Source: Linepithema humile | Lineage: Eukaryota > Arthropoda > Insecta > Hymenoptera > Formicidae | Direction of reading: 5' to 3' | NCBI RefSeq assembly: GCF_040581485.1 | Contig: NC_090128.1 | Coordinates: forward strand, 22,688,431 to 22,752,430 | Length of the DNA stretch: 64,000 nucleotides | In this document: piece by piece, positions 50,101 through 62,245 of the stretch | How the letters are laid out: every line of letters starts with the position of its first letter | How positions within the stretch are numbered: the first letter of the stretch is position 1 | The notes under the pieces: model-generated | Seen by the model: only the letters and a program-made list of their open reading frames with translations | Told to the model about the DNA's origin: nothing | Databases searched by the model: none | Translations under genes and position numbers: made by a program

Positions 50101-53100
50101 GCTCTTCGTTTTCTTGTTGATTCTTCTCGTGCTTTTTCACGTCCGCCAAACTGTCTTCTGTTTGTTCAAGACGATTCGCTGCTTCTAGATTTTCCAAAAT
50201 TGGTATTTGTGTCGCTGTAGGTGTATCTGCAATTTCTGCTTGAGTGACTTCTTGAACCACTGCTTTAGATGTTGGTATTTCCGTGATCGTCATTACGCTC
50301 TCAATTTCTTCTTGCGATATCTCTACGACCTCATCGGTGACACTTTCCACTTTCGTGATGACCATGCTTGCATTCTGTTCGACTTTGGCTTTCTCGATGG
50401 TCATTATAGAATCGTTTACGTGGTCTAAAACGTCTATAACGGCGGAAAAGGTTTCGATAATCGGTGCTCCTTTAGAAGCGCCTTCTTGAACAAGTTCCGC
50501 TTTGTGCGCCGACAAAGACGAGCTCAGTTCTGAGACAGAGTCGGCTAGTTCTTGAAGCTGAATTATTAAATCATGCGAAATCGCCGAAGGGGTTTCCTGC
50601 GTATTCTCTTTGAGAATGTTTAACGCCGACAAAAGTTGATTAGTTGGATAAAGGAAACCTTCTATGATTGCCTCTTCGTCAATCGGCTCTGTGCCAAGCT
50701 GAATGAACTGTATTTGCGTAAAGGAGATTTGTTTCTGCAACGCCTCCAAGCACTTAGATACTATTTTGTGCGTATTTCTATCAGCATTCTCTTCTAAAGC
50801 TATTATAGCGCTCGCTATACGATTCAACGTTCCGCTAAGTCGATGTTGAAGAGGGATCTTGACGCTGCTAGATCGGCGCGAATAATCGGTTTTGCCAATC
50901 TGTTTTTGCACCTGCAGAATCGCGGAATTGAGCGACGTCAAAGATTCATTGAATAAGAGGGCTTCTTCCATATTCGCTATCACTTCGACAGTGTTGCAAA
51001 CTTGCTTTCGTAAATCATCAACCGCTCGTAGAATAACGCTTCTCCTTTCTTCTAACAAAGCGGTTTCAGGAACCAAGCTTCTTCGACTGCTTTGTACCAT
51101 TGAAAGACAGCTATGAAATTCTAGCAGGGGTTCGAGAAGATTTCGCAATTCGAGAACCATTGGTCCACGTCGATCAAGTACATTTACTTCTTGAATAGCT
51201 GTCTTGATGTCTTTCAACACAGTGGCGATTGGTTTTCCTAAAATTTTCGCGACGTCTGCCTCGAGGGTTTCCTCCGCTGTTTTTTCCAAATCGTTCATAC
51301 GCTCTGTAATGCTTTCCAGAGGCTTCGAGATGTCCCAGAGACATTCTAAAATTTTTCGCCTCGATGATATTTCTTGAACTACGATCGGGACTTCCTCTTT
51401 GATTTCCTTCAGCACGCACAAAAGTAATTCGAATTCTTTTTCTGCATCTCCGCTTCTACCGACGAAATCGACTGTTTGTTTTATCACGTTGTTTTCTATC
51501 GTGTTCAACAACGGAGTGAGCCGATTTAATATCATAAGTTCCGGAACGTCGTGCTCGTGCGGTCTGGAGAGAAGCTCTTTTATATTTGTGAGCGGCTGCA
51601 TTAAATTGGTTAGTACAAGAGTTGTCTGATTGACCTTTTCTTCAAATGACTCAATTTTTTCGCCGTAGACGGTCATTACGCGTATTGTGGAAACGGTTCT
51701 TCTTAACTCCTCGAGGGAATTAGCCAATTTCGATTGAGGGATCGCAGTAGTTCGCGCAGTCGATTCCTCAAAATCTTCCAAAACACCAGTCATCTCCAGT
51801 TGAACTTTTTCCAAGGTTTCTGACAAGATTGCGATTAATTTTTTCGCGTTCTCCTCTTTTTCTCGCTTTTCGTCCTTTACAGTCTGTAAAGCGACATCCT
51901 CAGCTAGTTTTTTGGAAGTATCTTCTGTTACGGCTTGTTCAACAGGCAATGCGATCGATTCAGCCTCAAACGATGTAGACGTAATTTCTGTCAAAGTGCC
52001 TGGAATTGTTTCTCGAGACGCTGTAATGGCCTCTTCTTCTTCTTCCGTTTCCACATTGGCTATTTGGACAGATTGTTTAAGTTCTTGCTCGTAAAGAGCA
52101 TCTTTGATCGTAATCGGTATTTGATTGTCGATCTGTTCAACGATATCTGCTATCGGCCGTAGAGACTCCTCTTTCGGATGTTCACGAAGAACGTCCATGA
52201 CGGTTTGCAAAAGATATTTTATAGGCTGACTCAAGTTTTCTAAAGTCGAAAGATCTTCCGGCCCGTTGTATTCAGAAATGGCGTTTTTGAGCCTTATTAG
52301 TGGTTCCCGAAGATCAATCAGTGCTTCTATCAAGCTTTCGTCACTTGGTGGCTCAGAATATGACGTTTGAATGGCAATCTGAGTCACATCTCTCTTCAAT
52401 TCCTCGATCGTTGAGCTCAGTGCAGATTGCATCTCGTCTCTTGTACTAACTTCGGATGCACTGGATAACCAATGTTTAATGGGATCCAAAGAATGACTGA
52501 TTCGACCAGCGAGAATGGATTTCGAGCTACTTTTTTCCTCCGCATGTTCTTTTTGAGATTTTGTAGCACGTGCTTCTTGAGATTTTTTCTTCGATATTTC
52601 TTTTGCTATAAGAGTTACATCCTTCTCTATTTCTTCCAACAATTCCAACATGGGCGTTATTGTTTCGATTGAAGAGCTATTTTCAATTACGCCATGAATT
52701 ATGTCTCTCAATATACTGATAGGATTTATCAAGTTATTTAAAATATGCTCCTCTCCTGGTTCGTGTTTTTCTGTTAATAAATCTCTCTGCAGATCCAGCA
52801 GCGATTCGTTCAATTTACTAATTTCTCGAGTTATCTCATCGTCGACTGGATTCTTCAAGTTCGCAATTATAACGGCCGAAGAACCGACTGTCTGGCGTAA
52901 CGTCTCAATGCATGTAATTAAATGGAACGAGACCGTATGTTTTTCTTGCTTTTCTAAAACCGACGATAAAGCAAAGTGCACGTTACTTAAACTTTGGTCG
53001 ATGTTCAGGTTCTTTAATACGTGTTTCTCAGCAGCTTTCACGTCTGATAGCTGCCCCACTAATTTTGACAATTGTTCATCGGTATCTTCCAGTACTTTGA

Positions 53101-56100
53101 AAATTGTTTTCACCCGCGAAATTGCTTCGGAATTTGCAGAATTTTGCAGTATCGTTACAACAACGCTTTTTAATTTTTCAATGGCAACGGCTGTTTCTTT
53201 TATCATCGAAAGTTCCCGAATATCGTGTTTCTCCGACGCCAAAATTAATTGAAGATCCAACAGGGGCTCTCTGAATTCCATTAAGCTATTTAATGTCTCA
53301 TTCTCTCTCAGCGTCATCGCGGTGTGCGCTATGTGAGACACGCACTCTCGTAATTCGATTAAGCACGCCGCGAGTCCCGGCGCTGTTAATCCTTGTTGCG
53401 GACTACTAGTTCCGTTCACCGCAAGTTTCGATTGTTCCATGTAATCTAAGATCGCGCTAAACGCCGATTGGATGTCGATTAACGGATCTACAATTTTTTC
53501 CGATACTTTTCGAGATTCCTCGGAGATCGATTTTGTCGGGGTTAATTCCTTCGTCTTGCTGGAAATATGTTTTTTGATTATTTTCAAAACTGCCAACGTA
53601 GGCTGCAAAGATGATAACTCGAGATTTTCGACAACGTGTGACAATTGAACAATGGACGGTTCGAGAATATTGCGAATAACTTCTACGTCTTCCTTCGATG
53701 TGGTTTTATTAATTGTTTTCAGCAGCGCATGCAGCGGGCTTTCGAGATCGATCAAGGTTTCAATATCCACATCTTTTCCTTGCGGAGCATCCAGTGTTCG
53801 ATATATATCGTCGATCCGCTCATAAATACTGGAGAATAGCGGTATTAAAATATCGGGCACTTTTTCGCAGATCTCCAACGCTTTGCGCAGAGCTGTTCTT
53901 GGCTCTAAAAGAATGTCTTCTATCGGCTCTTGAATTTCTTCCGAGGTACGGATGCCGACTTCCTGCGCGCTTCTTAAATTGTCCAACAGTTCCTTCACCG
54001 CCTCTCGCTCGATTTCGCTTCTGACATTCATTTCTGTATTATCAATTGATTCTATAAGTTGATACTGTTTTATTGCATCAACTCTATCTCTCGATCTGCT
54101 CCTTCCTCTCTCTTCGTAGTCGCTAGGGCCGGAATATTCCTCAGAGCTTCCAGAGGCTTTTCGTTGCTTCTTTTTGCGTTGCTTCCTCTTTTTCGGGACA
54201 CCAGTGACAGAGTCAAAAGAGGAGTCACCGCCGATACCGTCGTCCAGACTGGAACCGGTTGATCTTCCCGCGCTCAAACTGCGCTTTCTGCTGTCAGCTA
54301 CACCGCCCTCCGCTGTAATGTGTCTCTGGATTAAACTTTCTGTGATAGAGAGGTGTGCGGAGGACAGAGCGTCCGCAAAAGTATCGCTGTCGTCTTGCTT
54401 GAAAGACGAAAGCGGAGACAACGGCGGCTCGTCTTTCTGAGCGCTGTGAAAGCTCTCAGATTCGATTCGCTGGCTTTTCTCGCTCTTCGACGACGACATG
54501 CTCGTTGATTTCTTTCGAGGTGGCCTGGTAGGAGCTTTTTCGTCCTCATCTCCATTATACCGGGCTGATCTCTTCAAAGAGCCTCGAGAATCGCGCTCGG
54601 GCGATGAAAGGACGTGCGTTACATCGTCCAAAATAGAGACATCCTCGAAGTCGGCTTCCGTCCGTAAATCATCGCCGTCTTCCGCGCTGACGAAATAATC
54701 GGGCGACACGTCGATTACTACGGCTTCCATTAGTAAATTACCGGAAGTGGACGTTTCTTTGACAAATCTCATTGGTGGTAGCTCGATCACATTGTGTTCT
54801 ATAAACGCCGCGTTACATTTTAGCATTTAATTATTGTTATTATAATATTATAATAAATCGACAAAAATACATATTTTACCTGTCACATGCTCGGACAACT
54901 GATCGGCGTACATTTCAACAATCTGTAGCGCTTCTTCCTCGGTAAGATCAGGTGTTTCATACAGACTGACCGACACTTCCTTGCCGTCAAAGCTGAAGGA
55001 CACTTCGCCTCGCTCGTCCAAAGTGACAGAATGATCTGTTTGCGGCGTATCGTACAATTGAGAAGTTCGCTCCTCGTGTATCGTTGACAACGATAGATTT
55101 CTCGCCAGTTCATGGCCATTCGGCGATTGAATCTCCTTTATATCTTTTTTATCTAAAATTGAATCCAAAAAATTACAAAATTGCAAACAAATTTTAGTAT
55201 GCCTCTTAAAAATTATGCAAAAGAACTGTGCAATTAATAAGTTTTATTACATGCGCGAAGAAAATTACCTTCGAATCCTAACAAAGACGCGGAACTACTG
55301 ACGGTTCCCATACAATTGCTAGCTTCGCAAGTATACGTTCCTAAGCAGCAGGTGCCGTCTTGCCCGGAAATGATTCGATGTATATCGCCGGGCTTGAGTT
55401 CGACATTGTCTTTGTACCATTTTAAAACCGGCTGCGGAACGCCTATAACTTTGCACTCCAAATTTACGGCGCCTTCTTCCGACAGAATCGCGCGCAGACT
55501 CTCGAGAAATTTCGGCTTCTTGTAATGCTTGGGAATGATTAGTTTCAGAAAGCAGGAAGTGACGCTGTGACCAAAATCGTTTGTAGCCACGCATTTCCAT
55601 TCGGCCTAGAGAAATGCGGATAAATAGCTGATTATTGCTTTTATTGCAGCAAATATGATTGTGCATCTCGTGATTACTTACTTGATCGACAAATTCGAGC
55701 TTTCGCACTTCGAGATGACACGTGCCAAGATTTTCCTTTGCCGCGTGATATTTATCAGATTCGTCTACTAACGCATCGTCTCTGTACCAAGAAAGAGTCG
55801 GTTCTGGTGCAACGCTTACTAAAGAAAAAAATCACTTTATTCAATGTGATGCAAAACTAAGAATTACAACAGAATAATAATTGTTCAATAATTTGTTTAT
55901 TAAAAAAAAAATAGAACAATACAAGTACCTTGTACTGTAAAGCGAAAATCTTCGCTTATTCTCGCCTCGCAACTTCTGAGGCCCTTTATGAATTTTGGTG
56001 GCTGATTAGTGCTCAACAGTTGAAAACGTTCTTCTTCATTTAATTGATTCTGGATATCTTCGATAGTCAATTCAGCCGTACTTTTGGCTTCTCCCATGCA

Positions 56101-59100
56101 ATTTCTCGCGATACAACAATATGAACCTAAATGTTAAAAATATATATACGTCGAGAAACGAAGAAGAGAATGATTAATTTAACAACCGCGCACCTAATGA
56201 ATTAGTTCCGGTTAATTGATAGACGTCTCCCGGTTTAAGTTCTTGACCATCTTTAAACCATCTCAGCAACGGCGTCGGGAAACCTACGACTTTGCATTCG
56301 AACGAGACAAGACCTTCTTCCGTCAAGACTGCTTTCAGATTTTCCATAAATCGCGGTTTTCTGTAGTTCCTCGGAACTAGTCAAAAACAAAACAAACGTT
56401 AGTACAACGATTATACTTTTCTTTGTCACAAACTGACTCTTTATTATTATAACACGCACTAGACATTGCTACGTAGCAGCTCGTGAATTGTTTCATATTC
56501 TCTTCGCTGGTAGCGACGCACTTCCATTCACCCTCATCCACGGCTTCTACTTGCTTTACTTCGATTGAGTAGCCCCCGATGCCATCTTCCATTATGTGAT
56601 ACTTGTCGCTGAGTTCGACGCGGCCTCCTTTGTTGTACCAAGCGATTGCCTTCGGCCAGGGTGGTACTTGAACTATCAACGAACGCATATAAATATAGCA
56701 TTGAATGAAGATAACAAAAAATATGTTAATTAAAAATCATTAAATTGTAATTATAAATGACAGATCATTAATTGATCTACCGCGGCAAGATAGCACGAGG
56801 GTATCTCCAATCCGGCAACATTCGTCTTGGAGTATCTGCTTGAATACCGGTAGCGGTCCGGATGGCGCCAAGGCGTCCGCTGGTTTCAGCGAACCTTCTC
56901 GGCTTCCTCTTCCGACTACGTGAACCTGCAAGAATAGAACAATGACATGTCGGTGAAAAATCGATGTCGGAGAAATATAAAAAGATTGTTACAATCGTCA
57001 TCGCGCGATCATAAGAAACGCATTTACTTTTGAGGATGAATAGGCCGTTCCCATGCAATTGATCGCCTCGCAAGTATAAACGCCGAGAGAAGTTGGATCA
57101 TCGGCATTAGCGGTCAAAGCGAACACATCACCGGCCTTTATCTCCTTGCTGTCTTTGAACCATCTTAATACCGGCGTGGGTACACCGATTACCTTGCATT
57201 CCAATGACACGGTACCGGTCTCAGTGAGCAGCGCGCGAAGTTCTTCCATGAATTCCGGCTTTTTATAAGCCTTGGGAACTGAGAATTGATCAAATTTGCG
57301 ATTAATTTAAGACAATTAAGTTAAAAACGCGAGAAAAAGAACAAGACCAATCACCAATGACGGTGAGATTGGATGTGCACGAGGATCTTCCGCTACGATT
57401 TTCCGCCATACAAGTCCAGCAACCCTGATCCTCGACCGTGACGGGGGCGACGTCGACGCAATGAAAATTTCCCTCGTGAACGAGGGAGAACCTCGGCCCT
57501 TCGTAAATAGGCGAGTCATCTTTATACCAGCTTATCTAAAATTAGTGAGTTTAAATTTAATCGTGGAAAAACTATGTCCGTTTAATGAGCCGTTTGATAC
57601 TACTTTATTGTAATACGGTTCACATATGTTAACTATCTGCTGTAACAAGACACCAGATAATGCATTAGCTACTTCACATGCGGCGGAAGAGACATGCGAA
57701 GGAATATCGGAATATATAGTCCCTGGCATAGTATGCGGGCATGCGTAATAATAGTATTAATACGACGCACAAGAACGCGTAACCAGCTTCCTTTACTCTT
57801 CGCCGTCTTTCGTCGCGAGTTCAGGTCATGGACCTCTCCGTGCCCATCTTAGTTCGCTTTTCCCGTTTCATCTGGTACTAGGATAGAAGAAGGAAGAGAA
57901 ATGTCTGACAATAAGTCAGACTGCTGCTAGCATCAGTTCCATCTTCCGGGTTGATCGCAGTAGTTGGCACAATATGTTAGGTGTCTATCTTAGGTCAGGA
58001 CGTCTCTTACGTCATGTTACAAATATGGCTATGCAAATTTACCAAATGGAACTTTCTGGCATATATATATGCCTTGTTAATGTACAAACTATTTAATTAA
58101 ACTAATATTTTAGCAATAAGAAAAACTTATTTGCGGCAAAATACGCAAGAATAATTTTCACTCTTTTAACAATTCTCTTTGTGTATTAAATCATACCTTC
58201 AAAGTGGTTGAACTTCGAATTTCTACCAGAAATCTGGTTCGGGTGCCGACTTTTACCGCAAGATCGCTCAATCTTCTTAAAAAAATCGGAGGATCGCCCT
58301 CTTCGTAGCTCGGTTCGCTGACGCTCAGATGGATTTTTTTCAAGGCTCCTTTATCTTTTTCTTGTCCAAGTCTTGTTGCTACCAGAGAATAGTAGCCCGC
58401 ATCATTCTTACGCGTTTGCTTCAAAGCCAGTTGCACGATATTTTCTCGCATCGATAATCGATAACGATCCGATGAAATTGGTAATCCATCTCGAATTCTG
58501 TAAATTTGTAATTCAACAATATATATCAAAATTTACTTCGAGTAAAAAATAAGAAAACAGAAAGTGTAGCGTAAATCTGCGGAAGGAAGTGTAGTGATTT
58601 AATAATAAATATCAACAAATCAATGTGAAAAAGTATGTTGCTGCAGTACCCTGATGGAAATATTTTTTTGAAAATTTAACGAAATTTTGCTGAAATGTGT
58701 TTGAAAATTTTCCTTAATTGACGCCATTAATTAATTTCATAAATATTTCAGCAATTTTTCATTAAAAAGTAACAGTTTTCAGTTTAATTCAGCAAATTTC
58801 ATAATGATAATTATTTCAAAACTCTTTTATTACTTTTCAGCAGTATATTTTAATTTTCCTTATATTTCATAGTATTACATTAAATTTTCATACGGAAAAT
58901 TATGATTTATTTTGAAATATATTCAGTAATTTTTCAAAAACTTTTATTTTACTTTTATTGATTTCATAGTACTTTCAGCAAAATATTTCCATCAGTGTAT
59001 TGTTTAAACATTACGACCACACTGTTTACTTTAATTCACCAAGTGCACTTGCTTGTACTTCTCTTCGGGATTATGGCTAGTGTCCAATCAGATCGACGAA

Positions 59101-59913
59101 TCTATTTACCGTTTGTCTATCAGCGTTTTCGATTTATACGATTCGAACCGTCCCGAAATCAGTTAAGATCAAGTTTCATGAATTCACGCTTAACTTTATT
59201 TAATTCGATACATTTAAATAAAATTTTAATTAATATATCATATTAAATATCAAGAAAATAAAATTGCTAAGTTATATTTTTTTCCACGTTATACATCAAG
59301 ATTCGTCAGTGCGACGGCGATTAAATTTTAGAATAAATGAAATAGAGGGAAGACTATTAGAGTTATATTTTATTAAGATTAGTATCGTAACAATCTGTTA
59401 TTTTGTTTCTGCATATGCGTGTTTTTACGTCTACGAAAAATATATTTCATCGGCCCGGCATATTTCGGGCAGCAGAATGATCTAGAGTCTTGGCATTGCT
59501 CTACTGCCCTATTTTTGTCACCTTTTTCGCAGCATGACGAGCTCGTTTAGAACCGAAAAAATAGTCTACGTCTAACAAGCACGATCTATTGACGATCATC
59601 TTCGCTTGTTTTTTTCTCAACATAAACAAATCTCCAATTATTCGCGTTGTGAAAGAAATAGTAAGAACGATCGTGGAACAATCTTAGAAATATCACGTAT
59701 CAATCAAGCACGTAACACGATGCAGCTGTATGCATCTGACGTAAGACCGGTGAGACTTCACTGACACGACGCGGCGTCGCTACGGTGTATCTTGAATTTT
59801 CTTCATTACGCACTTTTTAAACGTATATACACTCACTAAACATACGATTTTGTATATAATATTTAAAATAATAATATTATGCTTGTTGAAACATTTAATT
59901 TGATTATTAGCAA

Positions 59914-59978
<65 letters not shown>

Positions 59979-62075
59979 AGTGTTCAAGAGCGCCAATAAA
60001 TATGTCGTTGTCCTTAAGAAGATATAATTATTGGCAGACTGATATTAGATCAAGAAAACCTTTTTATTATCCTACCGGTATTCCGATCCATCGGAGGAGG
60101 AGCCAGTGATCGCGTTCTTTTTACCGTTAGTGCATTTGCAGCAATCACTTCCCATGATGAAATAATAAAGAAGGCACACCTTTTTGCTTTATATCAGAAT
60201 ACACCACCGATGAGGTAATTGCCATAAATTTCCCGCATTCTCGTACAAACAAACATTTCAGCTCAACGCGAGATCCATCTTTAAACATTTTTTTAATGCC
60301 ATTTCTACTTTTCACATCTAAAAGTGTTGTCGGCAGTATCAACAATCATGTGGGACAACACGATATATACTTCAATTTCTGAAATATTGATTCTCTGCGC
60401 GTAATCTTCGTTCATGACACTGCGAGCACCGCGTGAGCGACAAAATTAGCCAGATACACATCGATCGATCGGCAATTCTGACAGCGCGATGGCGCTCTCG
60501 AACTTATCTCATTGAGGCATCGGTATATGTCTCATATCGAATATAACAATGTATCGATTTATTTTCAAGATTTTTATCGTCAAATTTTTTTTCTACGACA
60601 GTCGCTCTTTAATGTCTAATTTTTAGTCTTTTCTCATTATGTCATCATTATCTTTACTTTGAAACTTACAGCAGTAGACATACCCTAAAGGTCCAAACTT
60701 CATCCAAAGAATCTTTTATATCAAAGCGATTCTGCTTATATTTCGAATTAATGATTTAGCTCAATTATTGATCTTTTCGCGTTAGATCTTTCGTTCGAAG
60801 ATAGTACACAAAGAGCTGATCGTGAACCGAAATTAAGCTCCGAAGAGCGCAGAATCAATCGAAACCACCTTTTTAAGGTCGACGGATAAGAGGCGCGTAC
60901 CGATGCACTCAAATCGAATAGTTTAACACCCTTTCTTAGGGGTTCGTCGGTCGTCGCGACGCTCTCTCAGCGTCAGACTGATAGCAAGACGCCAACGTCA
61001 GGCTGTCCCCTCCCAATTTTCCACCTCCATCAACGGACGTTCGTGTACAGTTTCGTAGAACTGTAAGCAACGGGCTATCTCATATAGAAGCTAGCAAGAG
61101 CCAACCGAGCAATAGGTAGACCAGGCAGGAGCATGGACGTGTCTTTCATCTTTTCGCAAAATTTTGAACGCGGTCGAAATTAGCTTATGTAAAGCAACGT
61201 CTATCTTGCGAAGTGGCGTTCAAATATTCCAAGCAAAGAAGTTTGACAATTGTATACGTGGTTTTGTGCTATCACTGGTTCAAGTGGACCATAATTCGGC
61301 AGGTATCTTAATGCGTTATCGAAGCATCGCATAGATGCAGAAGTGTTCGCTGAAGCGAACTTTATATTTCCACGGATGATAATCTTTTTGTCATTGAATT
61401 TGTTACTTGATTTTTTTAACATTCAACCGCTGAACGTCTATATTATCGAAATAAACCTCACAATGATAATCGATATTATCTATTAGTTTTATCCAAGATA
61501 TGCAATTAGATGAAATCATGCGTTGCGTTCTCGAAATAGTTTCAATGTTGAGCGTGTTGCTCTTTTAGATCAAGGATCATTTATCGCCTTTACTCTTTCG
61601 GGTAAGCTGTTACTTTTGTTATGAAATTGAACGTCGAAGACGTTACACTTGTTGTTCATGTTCCTGGCATCTTGGTGGAACGGCGATCCATGCAAAAATA
61701 TTAAATGAGATAACATGCTGCGGCAAATGTAATTCAGTTCCCTGAAAATTAAGTGCGCGACAGCTCAAAATAACTCGCGTTTGATCCTTGGCACGTCCCA
61801 AGGTCCTACATAAAATTAAGGCCAATGTATGAGAATGAATGATAACGTAAAAACAAATTAAAATATTACTGTATGAAAGAGATGAGCGTACACGCCAAGC
61901 TTTATTCAGTAAGATGCCGTTTGTTATACTTACAGTTCGAATCGTAAGTCGTCATAATTTTCGGATAAAGCTAATTTCAATTCAACAATGATGTCCTCGC
62001 CTTCACTTCCTTGAACCGATATGATCTGATCTTCTTCGATCCATTCCGGTGGTCCTTTATTCCTCGACATATAAT
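25913..62075 (-). CDS. Strn-Mlck: Stretchin-Mlck: giant titin-like protein with myosin light chain kinase (47 exons)
   Basis: A giant muscle protein of the titin/MLCK family. I joined 47 exons by GT-AG sites (one GC-AG); every junction keeps the reading frame. The coding total is about 22.9 kb, or about 7,630 residues if translation starts at the ATG at 62070 (MSRNKGPPEW). Domain order: 7 Ig; a 4,223-codon single-exon helical and charged region; 4 Ig; linker; FN3; 10 Ig; FN3; kinase; calmodulin-binding segment; tail. The FN3-kinase-RRKWQ/KTGNAIRALGR order is diagnostic of MLCK and matches Drosophila Strn-Mlck rather than obscurin/Unc-89, since there is no RhoGEF, PH or second kinase. By family it should sit in sarcomeres and phosphorylate myosin regulatory light chain under Ca2+/calmodulin. 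The 5' end is uncertain: the first exon found has a plausible acceptor (tttgcag), so further upstream coding or 5'UTR exons may exist. Isoforms are likely. The stop is at 25913. Confidence 0.92.
29823..41705 (-). other. Strn-Mlck: Strn-Mlck exons 13-39: fourteen Ig domains and one FN3
   Basis: Exons, 5' to 3': 41351-41705, 41004-41252, 40784-40927, 40396-40725, 40141-40313, 39976-40075, 38980-39132, 38641-38804, 38322-38543, 37979-38232, 37753-37916, 37409-37679, 37071-37310, 36849-36981, 34552-34720, 34446-34485 (40 bp), 34229-34364, 33991-34147, 33445-33573, 32992-33340, 32741-32854, 32516-32669, 31926-32052, 31618-31818, 31333-31502, 30555-31232, 29823-29985. Four Ig domains are followed by a linker (exons 18-19, containing KPHDHGIVIDDENGDM), an FN3 (exons 20-21, LTW and YKFRVTPRNRYGWGEP), then ten Ig domains. 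Most have the Ig-I set signature (CxVxGxPxPxxxW, DxGxYxCxAxNxxG). Exon 31 encodes a Ser/Thr/Pro repeat (STPRSTPRSTP). Exon 38 contains about 100 residues of non-Ig linker between two Ig domains. The introns often split each Ig near its tryptophan. Confidence 0.88.
34721..36848. other. Strn-Mlck intron 26 (2.1 kb)
   Basis: The flanking exons join directly in phase (WLRDFLK / PDYYKDAP), so nothing here is needed for the main transcript. It contains a minus-strand ORF with a PDZ-like look (36389-36700). Otherwise it holds GC-mixed sequence around 34,750-35,300 and AT-rich sequence around 35,300-36,100. No other feature supported. Confidence 0.6.
41766..41879. mobile_element. Foldback element in Strn-Mlck intron 12
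   Basis: A 114-bp near-palindrome: AACGATAGTGTTTGAGGATC at the left pairs with its complement at the right. It sits in the 422-bp intron just after the giant exon. Confidence 0.6.
42128..54798 (-). other. Strn-Mlck: Strn-Mlck exon 12: single 12,671-bp coding exon, helical repeats plus Lys/Glu-rich region
   Basis: One uninterrupted frame of about 4,223 codons lies between an acceptor (tttatag) and a donor (GAG|GTAGCT). Its first ~230 residues are Ser, acidic and basic rich (RSRSRDR, KKRKQRKKKQRK). From about residue 270 to 3,200 there is a degenerate helical repeat whose recognisable core is PL-x-x-L-x-x-S-I-x-x-(I/V)-x-x-(Q), for example LEELKNSITVVQQQ, recurring at irregular intervals of very roughly 100 residues. 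From about 3,200 to 3,970 the sequence is almost only K, E, Q, D and I, probably a long charged single helix. An Arg/Glu-rich stretch and then a Ser/Tyr-rich end (SSYTSGHSRSE) follow. Its function is unknown; an elastic or spacer role is inferred by analogy with titin spring regions. The six or so long plus-strand ORFs here are antisense shadows of the KEK region. Confidence 0.9.
58649..58997. mobile_element. MITE in Strn-Mlck intron 1
   Basis: CCCTGATGGAAATATTTT at the left, CATCAGTG at the right, TA flanks. AT-rich interior without an ORF. Confidence 0.6.
59919..59976. repeat. (TA)n microsatellite, about 58 bp
   Basis: Uninterrupted alternating TA in Strn-Mlck intron 1; expected to be length-variable. 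Confidence 0.95.
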
Positions 62076-62245
62076 CTGCAAACATTTATATCACTTGCTA
62101 TAAATTAATTGGAAAAATTAATTAATTTTAACATGTCAAAAATTTTGTCTCGCTCTTCCTATGTTTCTTCTAATAATTTCCTATTTAATTCGTAAATTCT
62201 GATTCTCCGTTGTGCGATCAATGTATTTAATTTTCGTATCTCAAT

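Larger units (their letters stand above)
58498..61933. other. Strn-Mlck intron 1 (3.4 kb)
   Basis: Exons on either side complete one Ig domain, so the intron is real. It holds a MITE (58649-58997), the (TA)n run and an unexplained 67-codon minus-strand ORF (60145-60345). A GC-richer stretch (60,850-61,150) might include a promoter. No coding exon is supported. Confidence 0.6.
54880..62075 (-). other. Strn-Mlck: Strn-Mlck exons 1-11: N-terminal block of seven Ig domains
   Basis: Exons, 5' to 3': 61934-62075, 58197-58497, 57355-57535, 57028-57278, 56781-56925, 56460-56672, 56194-56376, 55929-56126, 55682-55818, 55269-55605, 54880-55152. The first Ig (exons 1-2) is degenerate, with no obvious core Cys or Trp. 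The second (exons 2-3) has the usual SWYKDD and CMAENRSG strands. Domains 3, 5 and 7 resemble each other closely, each with a KKP or RKP start, an EEG or ETG turn, CKV, W(F/Y)KD and a C-x-A-x-NCMG ending. Domains 4 and 6 form another pair with EWKCVAT. This suggests an ancestral two-Ig module duplicated three times. The last exon encodes an acidic linker containing DLTEEEALQIVEMYADQL. Intron 1 (58498-61933) is 3.4 kb. Confidence 0.88.

Noticed and set aside
45228..54698. Other plus-strand ORFs of 60-220 codons over the giant exon
   Set aside because: Antisense shadows; no start context, splice sites or domain signatures.
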